Shown here in pieces: positions 40,612-48,932 of a stretch of DNA of 64,000 nt. The stretch spans positions 310,001-374,000 of the forward strand of contig NZ_CP180537.1 in the NCBI RefSeq assembly GCF_047777955.1, in the 5' to 3' direction. A model generated the notes under the pieces. The model searched no databases. It was not told where the DNA came from and saw only the letters and a list, made by a program, of their open reading frames with translations. The position numbers were made by a program, and so were the translations under genes. Numbering within the stretch: position 1 is the first letter of the stretch; every line of letters begins with the position of its first letter. The stretch comes from Didemnitutus sp047777955. Lineage in GTDB: Bacteria > Verrucomicrobiota > Verrucomicrobiia > Opitutales > Opitutaceae.

Positions 40612-41811
40612 TCAGAGCGGTGCGTGGAAGCCGGCGCTGGCGCCGACCCAGGTCTTTCCCTTGTTGAAATCGACGCCGTGCATCGCGCCTTTCGTGAGGC
40701 GGACGAGTTGGTTGAGGAGCTTCGGCATCTCGCTGCCGTCGCTGGCGAGGATGAGGCGCACCTCGGCCTTGGCGGGGCCGTCGGGCGTCTCGAGGATCGG
40801 TGCGTAGACGACCTTGCGCTGCAGGAGCCACTCGGCGGGATTGGGGAGCGCGGCGATTTTCTCGCGGGTGGGCGCGATGTCGACGCCGAGGCCGGCGAAG
40901 GAGTAGAGCGGTTTGAGGACGTAGTTATCGAGATCGGCGAGAGCTTTGCCGGCGAGATCGCTGACGAGGCGGCAGTCGGGGACGTAGCGGCTTTTCAGGA
41001 GCGGCAGGGTGTGTTTGCTGATGCGGAAATACCAGTTCGGGTGGCTGACCCACTGCACGTCGAGGCGGTCGTCGCGGAGGTTGAAGCCGGGCTTGAAGTC
41101 GGGTTTGCGCAGGAGTTCGTCGAAGATGACGCGGTTGTAGATCCGCTGGATCGGCACCTCGCGTCCGCCGGAGAAATACACGAGCTGGCGGCCGCGCTGG
41201 CGGACCTTCGAGAGGCACATCGGGCGGACGTTGAGGAAGCTGTGCGTGCAGGCGAAATCGATGCGGGTCTTCTGCTTCTCAGGCTCGATCTCGAGAAGGA
41301 CGACGTTCTCCGGCAGGCAGTCGCCGACGATGGCGGAGCGCAGCTCGTCGAGGTAGCGCTGGTCGTCGAGGCCGCCGAAGTAGGGCGTGAACTCCGGCGG
41401 GATTTCCGGGAAGTGCGCACGGTAGGCGCCGGTGAGCAGAACCTGCCAGCAGGCGACGGTGGGAAAGCCCTGCAGCTCGATCAGCTGCGGCACGACGCGA
41501 CCATCGGCGTCGAGGCAGAGCGCGAAGTCGATGCAGAGGAAGTGGGGAAAATCGGTCTCGTGCGGGACCGAGAGGTTTTTCGGGACGGCGTTGGCGGAGT
41601 GCTGGCGAAACTCCGGCGTGGCGAGCTGGCGCGTGATGTCGGCCGCGGCGTCGACGAGCGCGCGGGTGGTGGCCTCGTCGAGGAAGAGCGGCGACTCGGC
41701 GACGCGGAAGTCCACCGGCCAATACATCGAGCGGTTCAGCTCGCGTGTGAGGGCGGCGTAGCGGGCGTCGGTGAACGCGGCGTTGTAGCGCTGGCGGAGG
41801 GCGGGGATCAT
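40612..41811 (-). CDS. ATP-grasp-like amidoligase of unknown substrate
   Basis: A 399-residue cytoplasmic protein. The second half shows ATP-grasp hallmarks: YVLKPLYSFAGLGVDI (nucleotide-binding loop, about residues 315-330), WLLQRKVVYAP (adenine-side hinge) and KAEVRLIL (metal-binding strand). The N-terminal half has QLIELQGFPTVA and an SGGREVPIQRIYNRV segment, and is not a standard pre-ATP-grasp domain I can name. ATP-grasp ligases activate a carboxylate as acyl phosphate and join it to an amine or thiol. It ends the amidoligase cluster but is separated from it by the GxxExxY insertion. Confidence 0.65.
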   Translation of the reverse strand: MIPALRQRYNAAFTDARYAALTRELNRSMYWPVDFRVAESPLFLDEATTRALVDAAADITRQLATPEFRQHSANAVPKNLSVPHETDFPHFLCIDFALCLDADGRVVPQLIELQGFPTVACWQVLLTGAYRAHFPEIPPEFTPYFGGLDDQRYLDELRSAIVGDCLPENVVLLEIEPEKQKTRIDFACTHSFLNVRPMCLSKVRQRGRQLVYFSGGREVPIQRIYNRVIFDELLRKPDFKPGFNLRDDRLDVQWVSHPNWYFRISKHTLPLLKSRYVPDCRLVSDLAGKALADLDNYVLKPLYSFAGLGVDIAPTREKIAALPNPAEWLLQRKVVYAPILETPDGPAKAEVRLILASDGSEMPKLLNQLVRLTKGAMHGVDFNKGKTWVGASAGFHAPL

Positions 41812-41849
41812 GAGCGGCGACGGGAGTGATGCCGCGAGGAAGCGTCTTC

Positions 41850-41883
41850 TTTGGCCACGGATTTCACGGATAGAAACGGATTA
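41850..41883. repeat. Direct repeat flanking the GxxExxY gene, 3' copy
   Basis: A 34-base unit beginning TTTGGCCACGGATTTCAC and ending AAACGGATTA. It matches the copy at 42332-42365 at 30 of 34 positions in the same orientation and lies 13 bases beyond the GxxExxY stop. Confidence 0.8.
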
Positions 41884-41896
41884 GGCGAAGGGGGCG

Positions 41897-42274
41897 CTAG
41901 CGGACGACTCGTTTCCAGCGCAGGTCGACGAACTTGAAATTGAGGAGCAGCGCGAGGCGGAGTTGGGTGATGGCGAGGTAACCTTCCATCTGGGCAAGGT
42001 GAGTCGGCGTGAAGACTTCAACCACCTTGGGGTCAGCGACGACGAGATCGTCGACGATCATGTCGGGGACCAGCGTGTCGACGAGTTCGCCTTCGTAGCG
42101 GACGTCGAAACGGCGCTGCAGATCGACTTTGTGGCCGCGCTTGCGCAGTTCGATCACGAGCGAGTTCTGATAGGCTTTTTCGTCGAGGCCGGGCTTGAGC
42201 GTGTTGAGCACCTTCATTGCCGCACCGATGATAGCCTCGCTGATTTCAGCGTGAATCAGTTTCTCGGTGCTCAT
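41897..42274 (-). CDS. GxxExxY-family protein
   Basis: A 125-residue protein of PF13366. It has an IIGAAMKVLNTLKPGLDEKAY start, in which the signature G-x2-E-x2-Y reads GLDEKAY, then LRKRGHKVDLQ, DMIVDDLVVADPKVVE and the final GYLAITQLRLALLLNFK. The fold is a PD-(D/E)xK nuclease-like core, but no activity has been shown to my knowledge. It is bounded by two near-identical direct repeats with a further inverted copy upstream, and interrupts an otherwise coherent operon. This suggests arrival as a small mobile cassette. Confidence 0.85.
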   Translation of the reverse strand: MSTEKLIHAEISEAIIGAAMKVLNTLKPGLDEKAYQNSLVIELRKRGHKVDLQRRFDVRYEGELVDTLVPDMIVDDLVVADPKVVEVFTPTHLAQMEGYLAITQLRLALLLNFKFVDLRWKRVVR

Positions 42275-42331
42275 GCGAATGGGGGTATGATGGGGGGGCG
42301 AGTGGGAGTGGCGGCTCGGGCGGACGTTCTA

Positions 42332-42365
42332 TTTGACCACGGATTTCACAGATTGAGACGGATTA
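42332..42365. repeat. Direct repeat flanking the GxxExxY gene, 5' copy
   Basis: A 34-base unit beginning TTTGACCACGGATTTCAC and ending GACGGATTA, 57 bases upstream of the GxxExxY start and parallel to the copy at 41850-41883. Confidence 0.8.
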
Positions 42366-42411
42366 TTCGGATAGCGGTGGCGAGCGTCGTATCAATGATC
42401 GCAGCGTCATC

Positions 42412-42442
42412 GGTGACATCCGTTTCCATCCGTTCAATCCGG
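42412..42442. repeat. Inverted, diverged copy of the CCACGGATTTCAC repeat
   Basis: Read on the minus strand this gives CCGGATTGAACGGATGG followed by AAACGGATG, a recognisable but diverged form of the same unit in opposite orientation, 46 bases from the 5' direct repeat. Confidence 0.5.
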
Positions 42443-42483
42443 GGTAAAGAAAACGCTCGGTCGCGGCGTGGTGGCGCTCGGTC

Positions 42484-43506
42484 TCAGATCAGGAATTTGC
42501 CCTTCGCCATCACTTGTTCGTCGTCGAGCCAGATGTCGAAGTTCCGGCCGACGCAGTCGATGTGGGTCGTGCTCTTCCAGGGCTGGCCGGTGTGTTCGCT
42601 ATACGGGTGGCCGAAGGCGATGTGGATGCCGGGGAGTTTCTCGTCCTGCAGGATGTGACCGATGATGTGCGTGCAGGCGAGGTTGGTGCCGATGGCGAAT
42701 TCGCCCACGCGGTTCGAGTTCTCGTCGGTGTGGCAGTAGGCGTCGAACTCGCGGAGCAGTTCCTGGTTCGCGCAGGCGAGGCCGGCGATGCGGTTGTCCT
42801 TGATGTCGATCGTCAGCGGCGTGGCGGCGATGTCGCCGTATTTCTGGCAAAGGTAGTCACCCACCACGCCGTCGACGACGAAGCGGCCGTTCGAGTTGAA
42901 CGGCGAGGTGAAGATTTCGCCGCCGGGCAGGTTGCCCCACTTCTCGGGTGAGATGAGGCCGGAGGTTTTGACCCACTTCAAAGACTGTGAGAGTTCGGCG
43001 ACGTAGTCGGTGCCGGCGGCGGTCTTGCAGGTGACGCGTTGCGCGCGGCGGCATTTCTCGATCAGCTTCTGCGAGAGCGCGTCGATGGCGAGGAAGTCGG
43101 CGCGCATGCCCTCGAGCATGATCTGGCGATTGATGTTCACCATGTGGCCGTGGCGGATTTTGCGCGGGTTGATGACGTCCATCATCTGCATGCGCGTGCG
43201 CAGTTCGCCGGTCTGGGTCTGGCAGGCGTAGATCGAGACCTGCGACTGGGCGAGGTGGGCGAGGATCGCGGCGGGCATGTCGCGGTGCGGGCGCGGGCCG
43301 TATTCCTCGAGGATGAAGACGTCGTAGGCCGCGCCGGTCTGCTTGACCTCGGCGACGAGCGCGGCGGCGATCTCGGCGCAGGCGTTGTCGGCGATGATCG
43401 TCATGCGCTCGTGCATTTGCAGGCGCAGGCAGACGTGGATCGCGTTGCGGGCGCCGGGCGTCAGCTCCGGGTCGAAGGTTTTCGGGAGCGTGGCGGCGTG
43501 CGGCAT
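42484..43506 (-). CDS. M29-like leucyl aminopeptidase
   Basis: A 340-residue protein starting at the ATG at 43506. The C-terminal half carries the metal-ligand pattern of M29 aminopeptidases (AmpS/AmpT): a Glu in NLPGGEIFTSP, a Glu in RVGEFAIGTN, and His/Tyr/His/Asp in HIAFGHPYSEH and TTHIDC. The N-terminal half (MTIIADNACAEIAAALV) is the matching alpha/beta domain. It would remove N-terminal residues from peptides in the cytoplasm. Next to amidoligases it may trim or recycle their product. The 84-base gap upstream is filled by purine-rich dispersed spacer. Confidence 0.8.
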   Translation of the reverse strand: MPHAATLPKTFDPELTPGARNAIHVCLRLQMHERMTIIADNACAEIAAALVAEVKQTGAAYDVFILEEYGPRPHRDMPAAILAHLAQSQVSIYACQTQTGELRTRMQMMDVINPRKIRHGHMVNINRQIMLEGMRADFLAIDALSQKLIEKCRRAQRVTCKTAAGTDYVAELSQSLKWVKTSGLISPEKWGNLPGGEIFTSPFNSNGRFVVDGVVGDYLCQKYGDIAATPLTIDIKDNRIAGLACANQELLREFDAYCHTDENSNRVGEFAIGTNLACTHIIGHILQDEKLPGIHIAFGHPYSEHTGQPWKSTTHIDCVGRNFDIWLDDEQVMAKGKFLI

Positions 43507-43590
43507 GGCGGAGGACTGGGGACGGATGACCGAGGGCAGAGGACCGTTGGCAGATGGGCGCGGAGCGTCGGAATACAAGGTGCGGAGGTG

Positions 43591-44709
43591 TTAGAGAGGA
43601 AGGCCGTGGTGGGTTTCGGAAATGATGTAGTCGACCACGGCTTTGAGATCTTTCGTCTTTTCCCACACGGCGATCTGTCGGTCGGCGCCGGTGCCCTGGG
43701 CGAGAATGGTTTGGACGTAGTTGATTTCGTCGCGCGAGCCCAGTTCGTCGACGACATCGTCGATGAACTCGAGGAGTTCGGCGATGAGGGAGCGAGTCTC
43801 GACCTCCTCCTGTTTGCCGAAGTCGATCATCTTGCCCTTGATGCCGTAGCGGGCGGCGCGCCAGCGGTTCTCGTTGATGAGGCGGGCGCGGTAGGTGCGG
43901 AAGCTCATGTTCTGCCGGTGCAGCTGGTAGAGCTTGGCGGTGACGGCCTGCATGATGGCGGCGAGGCAGATGGTCTCGTCGACGCGCATCGGGATGTCGC
44001 ACATGCGGAACTCGAGTGTGCCGAAGAGCGGATGCAGGCGGATGTCCCACCAGATTTTTTTGGCGTTATCGATGCAGCCGGTCTTCACCAGCAGGTTGAC
44101 GTAGTTGTCGAACTCCTCGACGGACTCGAACAGGTCGGGGATGCCGGTGCGCGGGAAGCGCTGGAAGATCTGCAGGCGATACGAGGCGTATCCGGTGTTG
44201 CGGCCGACCCAGAACGGCGAGTTGGTCGACAGCGCGAAGATGTGCGGCAGGAAGTAGCGCGCGGTGTTCTGCAGCTGGATGGCCGTCTCGCGATCGGGCA
44301 TGCCGAGGTGGACGTGGAGGCCGAAGATGAGGTTGGCGCGCGCGACCTGCTGGAGGTCGTTGATCACGCCCTGATAGCGCTCGCCGGGAGAAATCTTCTG
44401 GTCGATCCAGTGCGAGAACGGGTGCGTGCCCGCGGCGGCGATGCGGAGGTTGGTCTTCATCGCCAGCCGCGCGAGGTCGGTGCGGAGGCCGGTGACGGAT
44501 TTGCGCGCCTCGGCGACGGTGTGGCAGATGTCGGTGCCGACCTCGACGACCGACTGGTGCATCTCGGGTTTCACGCGCTCCTTCAGGATCATCTTGCCGC
44601 CCTCGATGATCTCCTCGATGTGCGATTTCAGCTCGCGCGAGACCGGGTCGACGATTTGGAACTCCTCTTCGATGCCGAGGGTGAACTGGTGTTTTTTGCG
44701 CGTGGGCAT
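43591..44709 (-). CDS. GCS2-family (YbdK-like) carboxylate-amine ligase
   Basis: A 372-residue enzyme of the glutamate-cysteine ligase 2 family. It has the opening FTLGIEEEFQIVDP with its metal-binding acidic residues, EMHQSVVEVGTDIC, GTHPFSHW, HVHLGMPDRETAI, and FGTLEFRMCDIPMRVDET. YbdK-type proteins form gamma-glutamyl-like amide bonds, and substrates in gene clusters are mostly unknown. The ATG at 44709 is chosen because homologues start here, although the frame is open upstream into the ATP-grasp gene. It is the central ligase of the cluster. Confidence 0.88.
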   Translation of the reverse strand: MPTRKKHQFTLGIEEEFQIVDPVSRELKSHIEEIIEGGKMILKERVKPEMHQSVVEVGTDICHTVAEARKSVTGLRTDLARLAMKTNLRIAAAGTHPFSHWIDQKISPGERYQGVINDLQQVARANLIFGLHVHLGMPDRETAIQLQNTARYFLPHIFALSTNSPFWVGRNTGYASYRLQIFQRFPRTGIPDLFESVEEFDNYVNLLVKTGCIDNAKKIWWDIRLHPLFGTLEFRMCDIPMRVDETICLAAIMQAVTAKLYQLHRQNMSFRTYRARLINENRWRAARYGIKGKMIDFGKQEEVETRSLIAELLEFIDDVVDELGSRDEINYVQTILAQGTGADRQIAVWEKTKDLKAVVDYIISETHHGLPL

Positions 44710-44829
44710 GGGCGATCGATGGATGAAGGACGAGGGATGAAGGAGGCGCGAGGACGGGGCGAGCGGGTGCCTTAGGGCGGGATGAGGGCGCCGAATACCG
44801 TCGTGCACGACGCGGCGGCGCCGAGAGCA

Positions 44830-44856
44830 GGCGGGGTTCGGCGACCCCGCCCTACA
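44830..44856. repeat. REP-like palindrome with CGGCGACCCCGCCCTACA
   Basis: GGCGGGGT/ACCCCGCC arms (44830-44837 and 44844-44851) end with CCTACA. The 18 bases 44839-44856 match 52883-52900 with two differences. It lies between the ATP-grasp and GCS2 genes. Confidence 0.7.
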
Positions 44857-44890
44857 AGTGAGCGGCGAAGGCTGGTCGGCGCGCCGGGCA

Positions 44891-45870
44891 TCATTTTTCT
44901 TCGCGGCCGGGGCGGCGCCGAGGCGTTCGCCGCGGGCGCTGGCCTGGACGAACTTGCCCCAGGTGAGGTTGTCGGCGCCGTCGCGGTGGGCCTTGGCGCG
45001 GGCGACGAGCATGCGGGCGGCGGCTTCGACGACCCAGGCGAAGTTTTCCTCGCCGACGGAATTGCGGTCGGCGTCGGGCGCGGGATTGCAGAAGTCGATC
45101 GCGTAGGGGACGCCCTGGCTCACGCCGAACTCGACGGTGTTGAAGTCGTAGCCGAGCGCCTGGTTGAGCGCGAGGACGTCGCGCTTGATCCGCTCGAGCA
45201 GCGCGGGGGCGGCGGGCGGGCGGTTGACGACGTAGCGCAGGTGGTGGGCGTTGCGCGGCTCGTAGGGCATGATGCGGACGTCGGTGCCGCCGATGCAGTA
45301 GCAGCGGTAGTAGTCGTCGAACTGCACCTCGGACTGGAGGAGCATGACCAGCTGGCCGGTCTCGTTGTAGGCTTTGAAGAACTCCTCGCGGTTGTTGACC
45401 TTGTAGACGTTCTTCCAGCCGCCGCCGGCGTGGGGCTTGAAGTAGGCGGGGAAGCCGACGTAGCCGAAGATGCCGTCCCAATCGAGCGGGTAGGCGAGGT
45501 TGCTGAACGACTCCGCGCTGCAGTCCGCCGGGTGGTCCTTCGAGGGCAAAATGACGGTGTGGGGCACGGCGACGCCGAGCTTGGTGGCGAGACAGTTATT
45601 GAAGAACTTCTCGTCGGCCGACCACCAGAACGGGTTGTTGACCACGGCGGTGCCGTTGAGCGCGGCGTTCTTCAGGTAGGCGCGGTAGAACGGCACGTCC
45701 TGCGAGATGCGGTCGAGGATGACGGCGTAGGGCGACGGTTCGCCCTGGGCGACCTGGTTGATCGTGACCGGCTCGGCGGTGACGGCCGGGTCGTTGAGGG
45801 AGTTGATGCGCTCGATGAGGGCGTGGGGGAAAGTGCGTTCGCGGCCGAAGAGGATGCCGATTTTTTTCAT
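44891..45870 (-). CDS. RimK-like ATP-grasp ligase (stop apparently lost by an A-run error)
   Basis: About 326 residues. It starts MKKIGILFGRERTFPHALIERI. It has an ATP-grasp core with FPAYFKPHAGGGWKNVYKV (phosphate loop), a FDDYYRCYCIGG strand and the metal-binding NTVEFGVSQGVPYAIDFCNP (about residues 258-277). The frame as given does not stop and runs into the GCS2 gene. One additional A in the run 44894-44898 would end it ...AAKKK at a TGA at 44891, which I take as the true end. It follows the esterase by 12 bases. The family joins amino acids through acyl-phosphate chemistry. Confidence 0.78.
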
Positions 45871-45882
45871 GGGAAGGACGGG

Positions 45883-46605
45883 TTAGACGGGGAGGAGGGA
45901 AAGGTAATGCGGGAACATGTCGCGCCAATAATTCCAGTCGTGGCCGCACCACTGGCGGTCGTCGAGGAAGTGCGGGATGCCCTTCGAGTGGAGCAGGTGG
46001 GAGAGATGGCGATTGCAGTCGCGGCAGATGTCGCGGTCGCCGGTGCCGAGGATGATGCCCATGCGGCGGATATGGTCGAGGAACCACGGGTCGCCGAGGC
46101 CGGGCAGGTAGTCGACGGGGTTGTTGAAGAAGGCGTTGTCGTCGAAATAGCCGTCGAGGAACGAGCGGATGTCGAAGGCCCCGCTCAGGCTGATGCAATA
46201 CGCGGCGACATCCGGGTGGCGGAAGGCGAAGTTGACCGAGTGATAGCCGCCGAAGCTCGCGCCGGCGACCGCGATCCGCCCCTGGCCGGTCTCGTGCTGG
46301 GCGCGCGCGACGACGTCGTGCAGGATCACGCGCTCGTAGGCCATGTGGGTCTTCACGCGGTCGGCGGGGTGGATGGACTTGTTATACCAGCTCCGGTCGT
46401 CGATGCCGTCGGGGCAGTAAAGCTTGATGCGCCCGGCGTCGACGAGGTGCGCGACGGAGCCGACGAGGCCGAAGTCCTTGTTCTGGAAATAGCGTCCGAG
46501 CGAGGTCGGGAACAGGATCACCGGCAGGCCGCCATGGCCGAACACCAGCATCTCGAAATCCCGGCTCAGGTGCGGCGTATACCAGCGGACATGTTGCTCG
46601 TGCAT
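45883..46605 (-). CDS. Alpha/beta-hydrolase esterase of the amidoligase cluster
   Basis: A 240-residue putative esterase (esterase D-like). It begins VRWYTPHLSRDFEMLVFGHGG after the ATG at 46605, with a GASFGG nucleophile elbow (Ser about residue 119), an Asp near GTGDRDIC and His in WCGHDWNYW. There is no signal peptide. As the first gene of the unit it precedes the ATP-grasp gene by 12 bases. It could release or hydrolyse an ester of the cluster's product. Confidence 0.8.
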   Translation of the reverse strand: MHEQHVRWYTPHLSRDFEMLVFGHGGLPVILFPTSLGRYFQNKDFGLVGSVAHLVDAGRIKLYCPDGIDDRSWYNKSIHPADRVKTHMAYERVILHDVVARAQHETGQGRIAVAGASFGGYHSVNFAFRHPDVAAYCISLSGAFDIRSFLDGYFDDNAFFNNPVDYLPGLGDPWFLDHIRRMGIILGTGDRDICRDCNRHLSHLLHSKGIPHFLDDRQWCGHDWNYWRDMFPHYLSLLPV

Positions 46606-46764
46606 GCGGGGGGCCGGGAGCAGGCGTTGTGCCTTCCTGCATAGGCATCGGCCGGACGGGCGCAAGCCGCCGGCGGGCCGGCGCGGGAGTTTTACGCGCC
46701 CGGGCCCCCTTCCGCGCCGGGCTTGCTGTTGGCGGCGCCGCGCCCGTAGCGTCCGCGCCGCCCG

Positions 46765-47606
46765 ATGTCCGAATCCGCCCGTCCCTCCCGTCCTGCCGCC
46801 CGCCCGCGCCGTCTCCCCGCGCGCCGCAGCTCCGCGTGTTCGCGCGGTTTCATTCGCGGATCTTCCGCAACAGCCGCGATGTCACGGTCTGGACCCCGCC
46901 GGGCTATGGCGACCCGCGGCGGCGGCACCCGGTGATCTATTTTCAGGACGGCCAGAACGTCTTCGAGCCGAAGACGGCGTTCGGCGGCGTCGCCTGGGGC
47001 GCGGGCGAGGCGGCGGCGGGGCTCGTGCGTGCCCGCGAGATCGCTCCGCCGATCCTCGTCGGCATCGGCAACACCGGCGTCAACCGCATCAACGAATACA
47101 CCCCGACCCGCGCCGACTACGAGGGCCCGGACGGGGCGAAGCTCCGCAGCGCCGGCGACGCCAAGCGCTACGCGCGCTTCGTCGAGACCGAACTGAAGCC
47201 CTTCATCGACGCCCGCTACCTCACGCTGCCCGGCCCGCGCACGACGTCGGTCGTCGGCTCGTCGATGGGCGGGCTGATCTCGCTCTACTTCGGACTCTGG
47301 CACCCGCGCGTGTTCGGCAACGTCGCCGCGCTGTCGCCCTCGCTGTGGTGGGACGACCGCGTGGCGCTGCGCGATTTCGCGCGCCTGACGCGCCGGCCCG
47401 ACGTGCGGCTCTGGCTCGACGTCGGCACGGCCGAGCCGGGCTGGGAAGTGGTGTCGCTGTTCCGCGACACGCTCATCGGCAAGGGCTGGGCGCAGGGCGC
47501 CGACCTCGAGTATCGCGAGATCGCCGGCGGCGAACACAACGAGGCGGCGTGGGCCGCGCGGCTGCCGGACGTGCTGCGCTTCCTCGTCGGCCGCGAGCGC
47601 GGCTGA
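46765..47606 (+). CDS. Alpha/beta-hydrolase (esterase D / enterochelin esterase-like), start uncertain
   Basis: A 240-260-residue esterase body: LRVFARFHSRIFRNSRDVTV, PVIYFQDGQNVF, a GSSMGGLISLY nucleophile elbow and a C-terminal GGEHNEAAW with the catalytic His. The in-frame start possibilities are a GTG at 46629, implausibly close to the divergent esterase, or no good start. The ATG at 46765 is one frame off and would work if one base is missing before about 46830, so I give that. It belongs to the same broad family as the divergent esterase at 45883-46605, which is curious. Confidence 0.65.
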
Positions 47607-47690
47607 GGCGCCGCGCCGATCGTCCGTGCGTCGCGTCCGCTCGTCCCGGGCGCGGTTGCCGGAGACAGGTGGAGCGTTTCCGTGGCGGCG

Positions 47691-48894
47691 ATGAGCTTTG
47701 CCTTCATTCCCGCCAACCGCTCCTCGGGTGTCGTCGCTCGCCCGCCGCCGCCGAAGCTGCCGGAGCGCGCCCCGTTGTCGCGCAAGCGCGTGCTGCTCCT
47801 GGCCGCGCTGGCCGTTTCCGGGGAGTGATCGGTTACTGCGGTGTGAAGTGGGGCGGCGCGTTCCTGCCGCCACTCGCCGGGCCGAAGTGGCTGAAGATTT
47901 TTCCGCTGCTGTCGCTGCCCCTGCTGTGGCTCGTGGTGGTCGGGTGGCATGAGTTGGGGCACGTGGTCGGGGGCTGGATGGGCGGTGGCCGGCTGCTGCT
48001 GTATGTCGTGGGGCCGTTTCAGTGGCGGCGGACGCCGGCGGGCCTGAAATTTGCGTGGAACCGTCACGTAAACCTCGCGGGCGGCCTCGCGGCGTGCCTG
48101 CCGCTCGACGCGCGCCTCGTGACGCCGCAGCGTTTTGCCCTGATGATTGCGGGTGGTCCGGTGTTCAGCCTCATCGCTGCGGCGCTGCTGTTCGCTGCAG
48201 CGCAGATGCTCGGCGCGGCCGGCACGGGCGTTGGGAGCGTGCTGCGGCAGCACGTCCTGTTGCTGGGCGCGGGTCTCTCGCTGCTGATATTCGTGGTGAC
48301 CGCGCTGCCGGGCACGGCGGGCGGCTTCAAGTCGGATGGACGGCGCTTCGCGGAATTGCTGCGCGGCGACGAGCGTGCGCAACAGGAGAAGGCGATGATT
48401 GCGCTGACGGTCGGTTCGCTGGGCGGCGTCCGCCCGGCGGACTACGACCCCGCGCTGCTGGCGCAGGTCACCGCGTTGCGCGACGGTTCGCTGTTCGACC
48501 TCTACGGCCACTACAACGCGTTTCACCACGCGATGGATTGCGGTGAACCGGTGGGCGCGCAGGCGGCGCTCGACCACGTGCTCGCGGGGAGGAGAAGCTC
48601 GCGCCGTTCCTCCGGAGCGCGGCGCGTTGCGACTACGCGTGGCTGCTCGCGCGCTACACGACCGAGGCGGCGACGGCGCGCGCCTGGCTTGATTCGGCGG
48701 GGCCGCTGACGTTCGATCCTGCCACGCGGTGGCGCGCGGAAGCGGCGGTCTTGCTGGCGGAGGGACGCAAGGCCGAGGCGGCGGCGGCCGCGCGCGAGGG
48801 ACTCGCAGCGCTCGAGCACAAGAGCATGAGTCCGGTGCAGAACGTGTTCGCGCGCGAAGTGCTGGAAGATCTGCTCGCGCGCGCCGAGGCCTGA
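47691..48894 (+). CDS. M50-like membrane metalloprotease (frameshifted twice)
   Basis: About 401 residues after restoring two bases. The N-terminus (MSFAFIPANRSSGVVARPPP, TM LLLAALAVSG) is in one frame to about 47818, where a G-run is one short. Then comes a TM with HELGH (about residue 86; zinc-binding HExxH), several more TMs and PxxFSLIAAAL. At about 48590 another G-run is one short, and a soluble tail follows (EKLAPFLRSAARCDYAWLLARY to LEDLLARAEA). The layout resembles site-2-protease-related proteins with a helical C-terminal domain. The substrate is unknown. Confidence 0.65.
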
Positions 48895-48932
48895 GCCCGC
48901 GCCTCTGCCGGGCGGATGAGGCCCGCGGCTGG

